From positions 434,001-498,000 of the forward strand of contig CP099421.1 in assembly GCA_024114885.1 (NCBI GenBank): DNA of 64,000 nt, given 5' to 3'. The notes under the pieces are model-generated. The model saw only the letters and a list, made by a program, of their open reading frames with translations, was not told the origin of the DNA and did not search any database. Below are positions 43,111-56,187 of this stretch, piece after piece. Source of the stretch: Septoria linicola. Taxonomy: Eukaryota; Ascomycota; Dothideomycetes; Mycosphaerellales; Mycosphaerellaceae. Within the stretch, counting starts at the first letter, position 1. Every line of letters starts with the position of its first letter. The position numbers were made by a program, and so were the translations under genes.

Positions 43111-45029
43111 ATGGATACCAGCGATACGGTCTTCGAGGCCGAAGTTCAGCTGGATGGGGAAGCGACTGCACTGGAACAAGAGAGACGGAAAGACGAACGA
43201 GCACAAGTCGCATCGAAAGCTGCGAAAGGAGGCGTCACGGCACGATACGATGAGTTGAACGAGCGAGTACCACTTCTGCCCGGACGACGGACTTCTGGAG
43301 ATGGCGATGGAGAGGAAGAAGATCGCAGGCCTTCATGGGCAGGGAGCACAGAGTTCGACCATCTGCCATGGCACAAACGCCCATCAATATTCTGGGTCCT
43401 GGGACCGTTCTTCATCATGGCGTGCGCGTTTGGAGGAATCATTGCGCCGAAGATGAATCTGATACAGGATCTGGTGTGTAGAGAGTATATTGCAGAGAGG
43501 AATATGGAGCCGGGATACACGTGGCTGGCACCAGTGGACTTTAACAATATTGAGGGCGGGAACGATCAATGTGCCATCCCAGAGGTGTCGGCGAGAACGT
43601 CCATGTTCAACCTTTGGGGCTCGTTGATTGCTGGTATGCTTTCTGCGTTTACGGCGCCGAAGTTGGGGACGCTTTCGGATCGTTATGGACGGAAGCCGAT
43701 TCTGGTGATAACGAGCTTGGGAACGATATGTGGTGAAGTTGTGACGATTTTCGCGGCGACATATCCGGAACGATTCCCTGTACCTCTGCTGCTGCTCAGC
43801 TATGCTTTCGACGGTCTCACGGGATCGTTTATCGTGGCCATGTCGATTGCGAATGCATATGCGACGGATTGCACACCGCCGAGCATGCGGAACGTGGCAT
43901 TTGGATATTTCCACGCTTCACTGTTCACGGGCATAGCGATAGGACCAATTATTGCTGGATACATTGTAAAATGGACCGGCAGGATCGTGACCGTGTTCTG
44001 GGTGCTCGGAGCTGTGCATGTAGCATTTATGCTCTTCGTTGGTTTCGTGGTTCCAGAATCACTTTCGGACAAACGACGAGCACTGGCGCAAGACAAGCAT
44101 GATGCGATGCAAGCAGAGAAGGATCCGAACCGTGATTGGATCAATACTCTTCGCTCGCTCAACGTGCTTGAACCACTACACATACTGCGACCAAAAGGTC
44201 CCGGAAGCAGCAAAGCCCTGCGACGAAATCTGCTTGTACTGGCTGCGGTTGACACCATTGTCTTTGGCGTAGCCATGGGCAGCATGGCGGTCGTGATCAT
44301 CTATATGCGTCAGCAATTTGGATGGCAGACTTTCGAGTCTGGCAAGTTCATGACGATTGTGAACAGCACACGAGTCGTCTGCTTACTGTTCATCTTGCCT
44401 ACACTGACGCGACTTGTACGAGGGACGCCAGACCCTCGTAAGACGAAGAGTACTGGAGCTGACATGTTCGATCTAACCATCATCCGTGTGGCTATTTTCA
44501 TCGACTGCCTCGGGTATCTTGGCTACACGCTTTCTCGTCAAGGCTCAGCTTTCATTCTTTCTGGTATGGTTGCATCGTTTGGCGGCATAGGCTCGCCGAC
44601 TTTGCAATCTGCATTGACGAAGCATGTTCCAGCAGACCGGACTGGACAGCTTCTCGGTGCGATTGGACTCCTGCACGCACTGGCGAGAGTTGTTGCACCA
44701 GCAGTGTTTAGTGCCATCTTTGCAGCCACTGTTGGCAAGTTCAACCAGGCTGTTTTCGTATGTTTGTGTGCAACTTTTGGGTTGGCGTTTGTTGTCAGTT
44801 GGTTTATCAAACCTCATGGTAAGATTTACTTTCATGCTATTGCTCGACCTCGACTAACATGTCTCCAGTATACTATGACGAAGACAAGGCGGAGAGAGGC
44901 GACGAGGAAGCAGAAGAAGCTTCAGCCGAGCCATATCGGATACCGATCGTGAGCTCCATGACTGATGCAGCCGCGAACGTCATCGGAAACGTCAAAGGCT
45001 CTTCTACGGCGGCTGCAGGCAGCTCTTGA
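43111..45029 (+). CDS. MFS transporter (TetA/DHA1-like), 622 aa
   Basis: Predicted 12-helix proton-coupled transporter of the major facilitator superfamily in a cell membrane. Exons are 43111-44818 and 44869-45029. A 50-nt intron (GTAAGA donor, CTAAC branch site, CTCCAG acceptor) splits the end of the last helix from an acidic tail (VYYDEDKAERGDEEAEEAS). A cytosolic N-terminal region of about 90 residues precedes helix 1 (IFWVLGPFFIMACAFGGII). The MFS signature GTLSDRYGRKP lies between helices 2 and 3. A long central loop follows helix 6 (SLSDKRRALAQDKHDAMQ). It resembles fungal tetracycline-resistance-like or HIAT-like transporters. The substrate is unknown. Confidence 0.9.
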
Positions 45030-46569
45030 TCAACAAACTTGTCTGGTGCATTTTTTGGGATAAGACGGAAACCACGGCGCAAAGCCAGAGCATTGTATAG
45101 GCATTGACGACCATTTATGATAGCATGTATTAGTGAAACAGGCGCCAGTCGCGTTCTGCACAGTTTCCCTGACCTTGCTTGTGGCTTTCAGCATATACGT
45201 GCAGCTGTGGCGTCCTATATGAGGACAATCTTGAGCCAGTGACGTGCATACAGCGAACTGCCACCAGACTTGCGATCAGTAGCGAACGTGTTAATCACAT
45301 CGCCTCGTAATCGGTGGGTCGTGATGGTCCAGACCTGTGGACAGCTTGATGTGATAATGCTGTGCACGACCTCTCACACGAGCCGGCAAAGCTGCGTAGG
45401 TGCAGTTCTTCCTTGCTCACCACGCACTACGTTTCAGGTTGGATGCTGCAGCCCTATGGCCAATCACAGCGCACAGAGGGCTCCAGGCACTTTGGGATTG
45501 CGGGCAGTCCCCTCGACTCCCGTGGAGCAGCGCTCAGGAGGCGTACCAGGAAGCGTGGGTGGTGAGATGCAAATTGTGAGCAAGGGCTGCACAAGACGGT
45601 AAGCGCTGTTGACGGGATCTTGATATGTCCCTTTCCAGACACTTCATGTTGCTGTAAGGAAGAAGAGACGTTCGATTGCAGAGACAAAAGCTGAAACTCG
45701 AGACGACGCCCGCCCCTAGTGGCTCCTTCCCTGAGATCGCACTTCTCTCTCTTAGGCTTGCTCGGGATCAGCACCAGCGACTTTCCAATCCGTCCATCAT
45801 CACCACCACCACCATCTACCACCACCCACCTCGACATTTCTCGCCCTCCGCAACCTCCGCCCCTTGGTCTACAGCTGTCACACCAGCTGACAGACCTGTC
45901 AAAACAAAATCCACCACTCGCCATCCGCGGTTATACTACAATCCACTTCGCCAGACTCCGCATTGTGCAGGAGCTCTGTCTATTGCAGCATCTTTGACGG
46001 TCCTAATTCTTGAATGCTAGCCATCCCCGGATACCTGCATCGACATTGAAACAGGCCAGTCTCGACTCCAGCTCCATCGCCCTCGCGCACCGATCAGACG
46101 CATCCACTCTCGACCCTGTATAACCTGCCGAGTACGCTACTGAAACAGGGGAGAGTTCGGAGCAGCCTTGCCGCACAGAAATCACACGTCCTCCACATCG
46201 ACCACGCCTGGCATCACCCGGAAGAGAACGTCGGTAGTGCAAAGGCTGTCCTCTTGCACCTGGTGTGTTCTGCATCTGTACCATCGGGCGCCGCAGTGCT
46301 GGCAGACTGTTGGCAGTGGCAGGATTTCCACGCCCATCCACACGCAAGCTGGACTTGAGAGCAGTCACGACTCTTCATCACTCTACTCAACGCATATCAC
46401 TCGGGGCTTCCTGGACGGACGCACCCATCTGCGCTGCGCTGTTCGCTGTACATTTTTGCCGTGGCACAGTCCACATCACACTCCTTTGAGTAGAGCAAAA
46501 AAAGGCAAATCTATAAAGATTCGCAGGAACGAAACGACTTTCTGAACCTTATCAATACCTTAATTGATA
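45030..46569. other. Long 5' region of the PUF gene, no gene seen
   Basis: About 1.5 kb. The stretch 45770-46060 is rich in CCACC/CACCAC pyrimidine-type sequence, typical of a long fungal 5' UTR. Short ORFs occur on both strands but none is convincing; some could act as upstream ORFs. Confidence 0.4.
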
Positions 46570-49500
46570 ATGGCGCCCTCGAACCGCCCGGACTATAAAC
46601 TTAACCTCGAGGGACTGCCTCAACTCAATATGCATCAAACACGCTCTGCGAACACGTCGCAGGCCAACTCGCCGATCGAGGCACCTGCAGGGTCAGGCCT
46701 TCGCTATCCTCTGGGCAATGGTCTAGGTGGAGCTGGCAGCCAGGCAGGAACTGGACGTGCTGGAGCTGGCTCTCCATCGAAAGAGTACACGGGAAGTCGC
46801 TTGTTTCCAAAGCGGTGAGTTGCTCTTTACTTACCTTTACAGCTGTACGATACGCGGAGACCATGGGACTGATCATTGATAGTGCACGTGAGATACAACA
46901 GCAAGAAGGCCTAACACCGCCCATCTGGGGACCGCCGACAACGGGCAGCGGTCATTCTACACCACTGCGAGAAACGATTCCCGAATCACCTGGCAGTGAC
47001 AGCTTTCCTGACTTCGACGCAGGCCAGGCAACTGGCGGAAGTCCTAATCCTACCTCGTCCTCCACACGTCGTACGCGAGCAGGCACTGTGCCCTCTCGCT
47101 TTCCCGCCATGTCCATGCTCAATGGATCACAACCACTGCCCAGGTCTGGTCAGGCGACCCCATCGTCGTCGTCGCCATACGGCGGTGGATCTCCTTCTCA
47201 TGGCGATACCACAGCTGGCGCTGCCCGAGGGCCTCCGACGAGCAATGCTGCGCTACTTTCACGACTGAGGGCCGGCTCAATGCCTCAACGACCAGGCATT
47301 CTCGGAAGTAGTCCATTCGGCAACTCGCTCTTCGCAAGTAGTTGGCTGGCTGGACGAGAAAGAGCAAGCACACTTCAGAGCATAAGATCTTCTGATGGAC
47401 CATCATCGCCGAATGGGTCCCCAGCTGATGGCGATGTCAGGACGCTTGACTATCTTGGTCTTGTGGATGCGCCACAATCTGGCAGAAATAGCTTGTCGCA
47501 GGTGAACATGGATATGCTCATGAACCAGCAGCGTCAGAACGGAGTGACTATCGCAGATTTGGCTGCCCTGAACGCTTTCAATAACAAGAACACTGCAAAC
47601 CGCTTCAGATCGTACTCTGTCAACGCGAAGGAGAAGTACGCCAATGTTGACCAGGACGATCTGGACGAGTACGAGCTACTTGAGCAACAGCTATACGCCA
47701 ACGGGACGATGACACCTACCACGGAAGCCACCGCTGCTCAGGCTGCTGCGATCCATGAAGCTGTCCGACAGCACAACCTCGAGGTTCAAGCTTTCGCGAA
47801 CTATGCAAGTGCCAGCAGGCCGAGAGCCCGTACTGCGGGCGTCCTGGATTCTCCCTCGTCGCGAGTGCTTCGGAACTACATGCCTACACCCTCCCGTCTA
47901 GACAGCAGCATGACCGCGGCAGATCTGCAAAGCAACGACGGGTCTGAATATGGCAACCTTGCTGCTGCGGTCCATAATATGAATCTCAACAAGAAAGGTT
48001 CGTACGACAATGGGATGGATCATGGCAATTTGGAGTCGCCGACTCGATCCCTATGGCTCGGAAACATTCCATCTTCAACCACAGTCTCCTCGCTCAATGT
48101 CATCTTTGGTCAATTCGGTCCCATCGAATTTGCCAGAGTCCTGACTCACAAGAGCTGCGGCTTCGTCAACTTTGAGAACATTCAAAGTGCTATCTCCGCG
48201 AAGGCCACGTGCAATGGCAAGGAGATCTTTCCTGGTTGCGGGCCTGTCCGGATTGGCTTTGCGAAGGAACAAAGTGCTTCGAACACACCTGGCGCTAACG
48301 GCGCATTCCCATCACCAAGTCCAGATCCATTCGTTTCGAAGACTCGTGGCGACGGCGCAAACGCTGGAGTCGCGGGCAACATCAACGCTGAGACTGCTGC
48401 GGCGGCACTCGTCACGCCAGACTTGCTGGAGCTTCGAGAGGAGATTGCAGATATTGTTCAGCAGTTTGGAGCTGGCGCAGAGGAGCAGGCCCGTATCGAT
48501 CAGAGCTTGGAGTTTGCCATGAGCTACGACGAGCACATGCTTGAGATTCCACCGATCCCTGAGCCAAGTCACAACCGCGTACATGATGCTCCACGACTTC
48601 GCGAAATCAGAAAGCGCATCGACAACAATTCCATTTCCCCAGTCGAGATCGAGACCATCGCAATGGAGATGCTACCTGAGATCGCCGAACTTGCATCGGA
48701 CTATCTCGGAAACACAGTAGTGCAGAAGCTTTTCGAGAACTGTTCCGAGGGGACGAAAGAGGCAATGCTTGCACAGATTGCACCACACCTGGCTGAGATT
48801 GGTGTTCACAAGAATGGTACTTGGGCAGCTCAGAAGATTATTGACGTCGCCAGGACGCCTGCGCAGATGACCCTGATTGTGGACGCACTCAAACCTCATG
48901 GCGTGAACCTCTTCCTGGACCAGTATGGCAACTATGTCATGCAATGCTGCTTGCGCTTCCAGGCACCGCTCAATAACTTCATCTTCAACACCATGTTGAG
49001 CAGACTATGGGACGTTTCCCAAGGCCGATTTGGCGCGCGAGCCATGAGAGCCTGTCTGGAGAGTCACTTCGCTACCAACGACCAGAAAAGGCTCATGGCC
49101 GCCGCGATTGCGTTGCACAGCGTTCAACTTGCGACCAACTCGAACGGCGCACTCCTTCTCACCTGGTTCTTGGATACCTGCACCTACCCACGACGAAGAT
49201 CTGTCTTGGCGCCACGAATCATCCCGCATCTCGTGCATCTGTGCACCCACAAGGTGGCATACCTTACTGTGCTCAAGATCATCAACCAGCGCAATGAGTC
49301 CGACGCGCGTGACAGTATTTTGCGAGCTCTCTTCTATGAGGAACAAACGCTCTACGATGTCGTCTCTGACCAAGCTTGCGGCGCCACTTTCGTCTTCAAG
49401 GTATTGACGACTCCATTCCTGGACGAAAGCATGCGCCCGGAATGTCTCGAAAACGTGCGCAACGTATTGATTCGTCTCAAGGCAGCACCATCGCAAGGCT

Positions 49501-50150
49501 ACAAGAGGCTGATGGACGAAGTTGGCATGTCTACTCGCCATGGTGGTACTCCAGTCAGCCACGAGAGCCGCTCGCAGTCGAGATCTCGTCAGCCAAATGG
49601 ACATCTACCTCATCTCGATACTCAAAACGGCTATCAGCGTCCTGGGTATGCCGGTCCTCAACATATCGACCCAAGTATGGGAGCGGGGCTTCAACGGACA
49701 ATCAGCATGGAGTCAAACGGGTTTGATCCGTACGCACAGCAGTATACCCACAGTCCAGCAATGTCCAACGCAGGAATCAGTCCCATCAATGTGCAATACC
49801 AGCAGGCGATGATGGCTCAAGCTCAAGGTGGAATGGCTAGACCACCTGGATTCTATGGCAGCCCGGCTGGCATGAGCCCTTACGGCGCTGCCTCTCCCGC
49901 ACCTCAAATGGTAGACCCCTACAGGCAAAACTTGAACGCATCGCCTATGCTGCCTCCGGGTATGGGTATGCAGCCTGGCTATCAGCAGCAAGCGTTCGGA
50001 AGCCCTATGCTTGGAATGCCTGGTACGCTCAATGGCTATGGATACATGCCGCAGCAGCAGTACTTCCCACAAGGTCAGATGCAGCAGCAGGGCCATATGA
50101 ACGGCAACGGGAGACGCGGACGAAACAACAGGAACAACTACGGCCAATAG
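46570..50150 (+). CDS. RRM + Pumilio RNA-binding protein (JSN1/PUF2-type), 1170 aa
   Basis: Binds mRNA 3' UTRs and controls stability or localisation. The yeast relatives Jsn1 and Puf2 act on mRNAs for membrane and mitochondrial proteins. Exons are 46570-46814 and 46883-50150. The 68-nt intron joins SRLFPKR to AREIQQQEGL in frame; a closer acceptor at 46842 would give a 28-nt intron and break the frame. The N-terminal 450 residues are Ser/Gly/Pro-rich. An RRM lies at about 470-545 (SLWLGNIPSSTTVSSLNVIF). Pumilio repeats lie at about 650-960 (SDYLGNTVVQKLFENCSEG, KNGTWAAQKIID, QYGNYVMQCCL). The C-terminus is Met/Gln/Gly-rich and ends RRGRNNRNNYGQ. Confidence 0.93.
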
Positions 50151-51179
50151 TGGCCATTCCATGCTTGACGACCTGGCTCGATCGCAAAGCACCCCCTTGA
50201 ATGGAGCCTTTATTTCGATGTATACCTAAGCCAAATTACAATAGGCTAACGGCCGACTACTACTTTTGCATTCATGCGGTGTATCGATACAACACTGAAC
50301 CAGACTTGCGCGTGTTGGGCGTGCAAGCACCTGTCACCAATCAAGGGATGTTTGGTGTGTGCCTTGCTTTCTGCTGGCACAGCTTGGTGCATATAATGTC
50401 TGTACCATGACCTCTCTGTCCCTGGTGGAACATCAGCTTCCTGGACATTCTTCGAAATGGAAAGCAAGCATGAGCGTGTCGGCATTTTGTTACAGTCTGG
50501 CAACCTGGACCTCCTTTACGACTTGAGGAAGACCAAGAGGTGAGCAAACCTCGAAAGCTTTTGTGTATGTTTAGTCACATCTTGTTGAGTATGGTGTTGG
50601 AGGGAGTTGGGATGTGTGTTCAATGAAGCATCTCGGAGGAAAATGGGCAAGAAAAGGCAAAGGGGACTTCATAAGCGGCTCGAGCTGCGATTGACGAGCG
50701 AGGTCAGTGGGAACTTCGCACGTGTCATGACTATCAGAAATCAAATCAAATTTGTTATGTACAAGCCCGGTTGCTAACATGACCCATGGTATCTCGAGCG
50801 TTGACCGTAATCACGCTGTCGTGGACAGGTGGCCAAAACTTTGTGCGTTCCTCGGGATGGACGTTCCAGAGAAACCATTCCAAGAGAAGGGGCCTCGTGA
50901 TCTATCGTTTACATGTTTAGACTGGTGATGAGATGCTCTGTACCGGCACTGCTCACCTCGGAGCTGTGCTTGCGAAATCAAGAGAACGGCACGATAAGCC
51001 TATTGCTGAGCTCGTCAGCTACTGTCTTCCAAGCTTCGATGCGATACGGTTTTGAAAATGAGCAGGCATTCTGAGACAGTGATGCGACTCTGCATGGCGA
51101 CTGATTAATTGTCCCGCCTTGAAGGCCTGCGCACCGGAGGCCAAGATCTCACAGACTTCTTCACTTCCTCGCACTCGTG
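50151..51179. other. Intergenic between converging genes
   Basis: About 1 kb holding the 3' UTRs of the PUF and permease genes. No gene seen. Confidence 0.4.
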
Positions 51180-53038
51180 CTAAGTTGTGTACATGAACCT
51201 CGGGTTCTCATCTCCCATTGCAAGAATCTCCTCCTCGGTTTTACCCTCCATCTTGTGATCTCTCTTGCCTAGTCTCCTCTGCTTGTTCTCCCATGAGAAG
51301 TACAAGTGGAAGAATGTGAAGATGCAAACACCAAGAGCGACCATGGCCAGATTGGTTGCATGACCTTTGGTGAATCGTGGTCGATCTTCGGTTGGGTAGA
51401 GGAATGGAGCGACCTAAGGATGACAAGTTAGCAGTGCGTCGGTCGTAAAGAGTGTCTCTGAGTATGTAGGCTGCTTACCGTGCCTGCAATGTTTCCCAAC
51501 ATGATCTGGGTGCCGGAAGCTGTAGTACGCTTGCCGTAGCGCGGGTTGTTAGTGTTGAGCCAGGCGATGTTGAGACCAAGTGCGATGTAGATTCCTGCTG
51601 CTACGACACAGCAGCCAAAGTAGAGAACACCAGCTGGCGCGTTCGAAAGAAGGATTCCGTAGCCAATGACAGAGACAGCACCACACGAGGCCGCGATAGG
51701 ACCGCGAATCTGCTTTTTGTCGGAGAGCCAGGCGAGGCAGAGGTAGACGATCGCACCGACAGCGTAGCAGGGCATTGTGAGGAGTTGTGTGATGGCGCGG
51801 CCAGCACTCGGCATGATCTGGAGGATGATCGTAGGCAGGAAAGTGCTGTAGGAGTACAGCATACAGGCGTTGACGAATTGGGACACAGCGAAAAGGTAGG
51901 TCTTCCAGTCCTTAAGCGCCTTCTTGCTGTCAGCCCAGTCGAACTCTTCAGTCACTCCGGTCTGGGCCTTCTGGCGAAGGGTGACTAGGTCTCTCTCTTC
52001 TTGGTTCAGGAAATAGGCATTGTTGGCATCGTCGGCAAGGTAGAACCAGGAGACGACCGCTAAGATGATCGTTGGAATACCTTCGATGATCAAGATCCAT
52101 CTCCAGCCTAAGTCTTCTGTCAGCGAGCACAGCTTGTAGTCTAGCATATTAATGCTTACCACTGTAGCCTCCGAGGCCGTCCATGAAACCGATGCCATAT
52201 GCGAGAAGTCCACCAACGGACCCAGCAACGGCTGCAGAGACGAAGAGGTAGGCTGTCCGAAGGGCCAATTCATGCTTGGTGTAGAAGAAGGTGAGGTAGA
52301 CGACCATACCGGGGAAGAGACCTGTACAACATCAGTATAGGCATAGGAAAGATCATTGGTTTCGACTTGAAGTTACCAGCCTCAGTCGTCCCAAGCAACA
52401 ATCTGCAGATGATCAGACCAGCATAAGACTGCGTGAACCCGGAGAATGTGGCGACGAGACCCCAGCCCATGGTTATAGCTGCGGACGTGATCAGTGAATG
52501 TCCTAGCCCTCTTGTGTGGTGCAACGCTTACAGGCAATCCAGCGCGATGGACGAACGTATTTCTTCATGACGAGGTTCGATGGCAGCTCGAAAATCACGT
52601 AGGTCTACGCAACCATGTCAGCCGCTATAGATCGCCTGCCATCGAGGAAACTTGCTGAGAACTTACAACGAAGAGGACAGACACGGCAATCTGAAACTGA
52701 TTGCCTTGCATGCCCAAGTCACGCTCGAGACCGTACAGACGGGCATTGCCAATGTTGACACTAGAGAATTGTCAGTCCCAGCAGTTGATGTATCAATTGC
52801 TCGCTTGTGCCTACCGATCGATGAACGAGTTCAGGTACAGCAGCATGACCAGAGGCAAAACATGCCAATCGATCTTGCGGACCAGCTTTCGCTGTTTCTC
52901 AGGATCAATGTACAAGGCATCGATGCTAGAGATTTCGGCCTTCTCGATATGTGTGAGCTCGGCCTTGTCGCGAATGGGTGTCACATCGCCAGAGCTTGTA
53001 TTGGGATCGACGCGTGCTGCATCATAGGTAGTGGCCAT
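51180..53038 (-). CDS. MFS anion:cation symporter, Dal5/TNA1 type, 505 aa
   Basis: Predicted plasma-membrane uptake permease for an organic acid or vitamin-like anion (allantoate, nicotinate or similar). There are seven exons, all in frame on the complement: 52815-53038, 52667-52760, 52532-52604, 52377-52478, 52160-52321, 51479-52107 and 51413-51180. Spliced landmarks are KIDWHVLPLVMLLYLNSFID, RVNIGNARLYGLERDLGM, TYVIFELPSNLVMKK, ICRLLLGTTEAGLFPGMVVY and GGYSGWRWILIIEG. These are the characteristic blocks of the family. The C-terminus ends ENPRFMYTT. Twelve helices are expected. The substrate cannot be told from sequence alone. Confidence 0.93.
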
Positions 53039-53979
53039 GTCGTGCAACCACGATACAGGGATAGAAAGAAGAGCGATATCAGCTGCGTAGCTACGAGGGC
53101 TATCGTGTCGTCTTATACTCAGGTCAAGTCAAGATACGGCCCTACCCCATCCAAGTCCGCCGAATCTGGAGGCGTTCCATGCAGCGGCATAGCTCAGCCG
53201 CTATCGACTGCCATGTGCTTTGCGAACAGCACGATCAGAAGTCTAGCACCACGACAAGCACTGCCATGACTTTGACCCCGCGGTATGGGCTGCAGATACG
53301 ACCAGGATGGTAGGCTAATCTGCGCATTCAGATCTCGGCAAGCGCGAATCAATGCAAGTAGACGATCTCCACGTGGACAAAGTCTTCCGTGCGCCGATAG
53401 CGAGTTTCGGTACACTTCGTATGCCGCTACCAGAGTCTGATCGTTGCCTTAGCTTTGACTTGGAATCTGGGGCCCCGGACTCCTCGCCATGATGAGGCTT
53501 TGCCAAGATCAACGATAGGTGTCGGCAAATCTTGGCAGCATTGGTTGTGCGGTTCAGCTTGCGGGCGTAGCAAGTTTGGGGGCGACACGCGTGGCGTCCA
53601 GAGAGCGTATCGTGGCTGCTGGTATGCATATTTTCAGCTGTCCGCCAGACGGGAGATAGCTTCGTCGAAGTGATTGACTCGCGCAATCAGGCAGATATAT
53701 GAGCCGTGGTCAAGATCAGGTTAAGGCGATATCCCGAGCTTGGCTACATGATCTCGAAGAGTCGATTGCTGGCCAATCCAAGTCTTATGTGAAAGCTTTA
53801 GTTGTTACATTCCACAAAGTCGAGCAATCGCCTTAACATGTGAGTATGACCAGATTCTCGAGTCTTCCCGTTTATTTGTGCAGCGCTTGATAGTGCTCCT
53901 TAATCCTAGCGGCATCTAGTCTAGGTTGTGATACGCCAGAAGCCCTTCTCATCGCATCATTGCATCGACGGATGAGTGA
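53039..53979. other. Intergenic, permease promoter side
   Basis: About 940 bp without a supported gene. The left end should be the permease promoter (minus-strand gene). Confidence 0.35.
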
Positions 53980-54219
53980 TCAGGTCTCCTGCTCATCGTT
54001 GAGCGACTGAAGTGCAGGTACAATGAGACTTGTCGGATCCTCCGAGGGTTCATATCCCGGATCCGTGCCCAGATGCCAAGTGAAGGCGGCGCTGCCACTC
54101 TCCGCCACCACTCTGACCTCCTTCCTTCGGACTAGTTTCCAGCCTCCTCGACTCCCAAGTGTCCGCATTGCTATTACTGCTAATGGGAGAGAGGCGTTGC
54201 AATTGAGGAGGTCTTGCAT
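53980..54219 (-). CDS. Doubtful small ORF, 79 aa
   Basis: The frame has coding-like composition (MQDLLNCNASLPLAVIAMRT, then FTWHLGTDPGYEPSEDP). The open frame extends upstream to a GTGAGT near 54276 without an ATG, so the ATG at 54219 is only the first available start. It could be the last exon of a gene whose first part is lost or unrecognised. No domain. Confidence 0.25.
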   Translation of the reverse strand: MQDLLNCNASLPLAVIAMRTLGSRGGWKLVRRKEVRVVAESGSAAFTWHLGTDPGYEPSEDPTSLIVPALQSLNDEQET

Positions 54220-54339
54220 TTCATTCGAGCAAGGATGAAAGGAAGCAAATTCGAGGCTGAGGAAGGGAGCACTCACGCAACCCTCTCCTTACAACATGAG
54301 ATCTGCTATGAATGACCCTGCTGTACCACACTAGACACT

Positions 54340-55971
54340 TCAATCCATTCCGCGCTGTACCTGCCGTGTGATCGAATATGTCGCCACATCCCCATGCCAA
54401 TGCTCGAGGCACTGCTGCCAGCTTTGATCTGACAGGAAGTCAGGCCTCATGGCACTCTGCCACTCGAAAGATATCTTTTGTAGTCGCTGGAACTCGTTCG
54501 CAGACAGGAGAGCGTGAATCTGCTCGATCGCATCGGCCGAGAACATTTCCCTTGATCTGGAACGCCCCAAGAACGTGATTTGTTCGATGCTGCGTGGTAG
54601 ACGAGCCGTGAGAGCTGGCTCGCCATCTACATCTGGCGCACTAATGTGAGAGGAAGCGAAGAAGGCTGCCGGGCTTGCTGTGATCGTCTTGAGATGGAAA
54701 AGCTTGCTCAGACTTGTAAATGGTGCTCCCATACCATCTAGCAAATCTCCATCCCATTCACACGCTTTGCACAATCGGACATCAAACGTCAGATGCTCCA
54801 ACTTGGGGAGATACTTGCTTATCGTATCTGCAACGAGACGTCCATTCCATGGCCGGTCCAGCATGTCACACTTCGAATCATACACGATCTCCAGTGCTTC
54901 CAGGTTACCGCACGCTGGCAGGAAGGGTAAGTCATGGTCTCGAACATCACAGTTGCTCAGCTTGAGAGTCCGGAGATGAGGAGAGAGCGTCAGATCTCTG
55001 GTCATCCGACTCAAGTCAAACTCGTTGCCCTTGGTCTCGAATATTGCGTTGTCGATGCAAATGCTTACCACAGACTGTGTGTAGATAAGCGGAGCTAGCA
55101 ATCCAATGCCATCGACCACTCGAGCTGATCCAGACATCCAAAGGCTTAGACACTGCAGAGAGTCGAAATTGTCGCCAATGGATGGGGTTCTGCTGATTGT
55201 CCACCCTGGCATGGTTGGATCCGCCTGATTGGCAAGAGTACGCCACGCAAGAGAGTATCCATACTGGCAGCAAGGCGTCAAGCTGAAACCTGCGATGTTT
55301 CTATGACACATGATCAGTAATAATGATAGAACCGCATCTGGGTGACCCTCTTCGAGTGCGCAGTTCAGATCAGATGCCAATTCGGCCAGCAGAGGCGACT
55401 CAGCAACCACTTTCTGGAAGTATGACATGCTTGACTGATACAGATCTGACAGAGGAGTATCGAAAGGCGCATCAAGCACCCTCATCTCTGCTTCTGCCCT
55501 CTTCCATCCTTCGACCTGCGCAACGGCCGTCGCTGCTTCTAGAAAAGTCACGTTGCCATCGCGATCCTTGATCACCGACATTTGGTCATCTCCGTGCCCG
55601 ACTACTTGCTCGGTAACCTCATAAGTTGGCATAGGTCCAAGCCATCGCTGGTGATCGTCAATTACCAGCGCCTTCACCAGTGTAGCACGCTCAGGACGAG
55701 CTGCGAGAGCGGCGATGAACCCGCGAGGGTCTTTGATGCGGTTTCCCGGCCATACTTTGTACGGATACGGCTCGGCTATGCGATGTGCTGCACGAGAAAC
55801 ACACGAAAGGCTTGCGAGAGTTCCAAGTCTCAAAAGGAGGTTTTCGTCTGGATCGATTTCTGGAGCGTGTTTATCTGTTTGTATACGATCAAACGCGATA
55901 ACATGTGCGCTCGGGAGCTCCAGATGGCTTGTGATGACTGCCAGGATTTCTTCCGGGATGTATAAGTCCAT
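54340..55971 (-). CDS. F-box/LRR-like protein, 543 aa
   Basis: Probable substrate adaptor of an SCF ubiquitin ligase, or a related fungal F-box-like protein. The N-terminus MDLYIPEEILAVITSHLELP is an F-box-like helix, followed by LASLSCVSRAAHRIAEPY. The C-terminal half has leucine-rich repeats (LRTLKLSNCDVRDHDLPFL, LEALEIVYDSKC, LPKLEHLTFDVRLC). A single exon gives a typical length for the group. No signal peptide. The gene is divergent from the sterol isomerase gene, with 216 bp between the starts, so they may share a promoter. The substrate is unknown. Confidence 0.8.
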   Translation of the reverse strand: MDLYIPEEILAVITSHLELPSAHVIAFDRIQTDKHAPEIDPDENLLLRLGTLASLSCVSRAAHRIAEPYPYKVWPGNRIKDPRGFIAALAARPERATLVKALVIDDHQRWLGPMPTYEVTEQVVGHGDDQMSVIKDRDGNVTFLEAATAVAQVEGWKRAEAEMRVLDAPFDTPLSDLYQSSMSYFQKVVAESPLLAELASDLNCALEEGHPDAVLSLLLIMCHRNIAGFSLTPCCQYGYSLAWRTLANQADPTMPGWTISRTPSIGDNFDSLQCLSLWMSGSARVVDGIGLLAPLIYTQSVVSICIDNAIFETKGNEFDLSRMTRDLTLSPHLRTLKLSNCDVRDHDLPFLPACGNLEALEIVYDSKCDMLDRPWNGRLVADTISKYLPKLEHLTFDVRLCKACEWDGDLLDGMGAPFTSLSKLFHLKTITASPAAFFASSHISAPDVDGEPALTARLPRSIEQITFLGRSRSREMFSADAIEQIHALLSANEFQRLQKISFEWQSAMRPDFLSDQSWQQCLEHWHGDVATYSITRQVQRGMD

Positions 55972-56187
55972 AGTCGCAGCAGCAAGATTAAACGTCCCGA
56001 GTGTCCCATGTTGTCAAATATTTGGCTGTGAAGCCTGCGGGAAAGAGTAATTGGGATTGGCATTTCGCGTTGGCAGCCGAGGGAGTGACGTTGGAAGAAC
56101 TTCGCGTCTTCCCAAACTTTCACCTCGCGTCTCTCCCCTGTCCATCTACACAATTCTTACATCTCTGCACCCCAACACATCGCGGTC

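Noticed and set aside
46815..46842. 28-nt intron in the PUF gene (GTGAGT to TTTACAG)
   Set aside because: Too short, and it breaks frame. The acceptor at 46882 gives a 68-nt intron and a family-like AREIQQQEG join.
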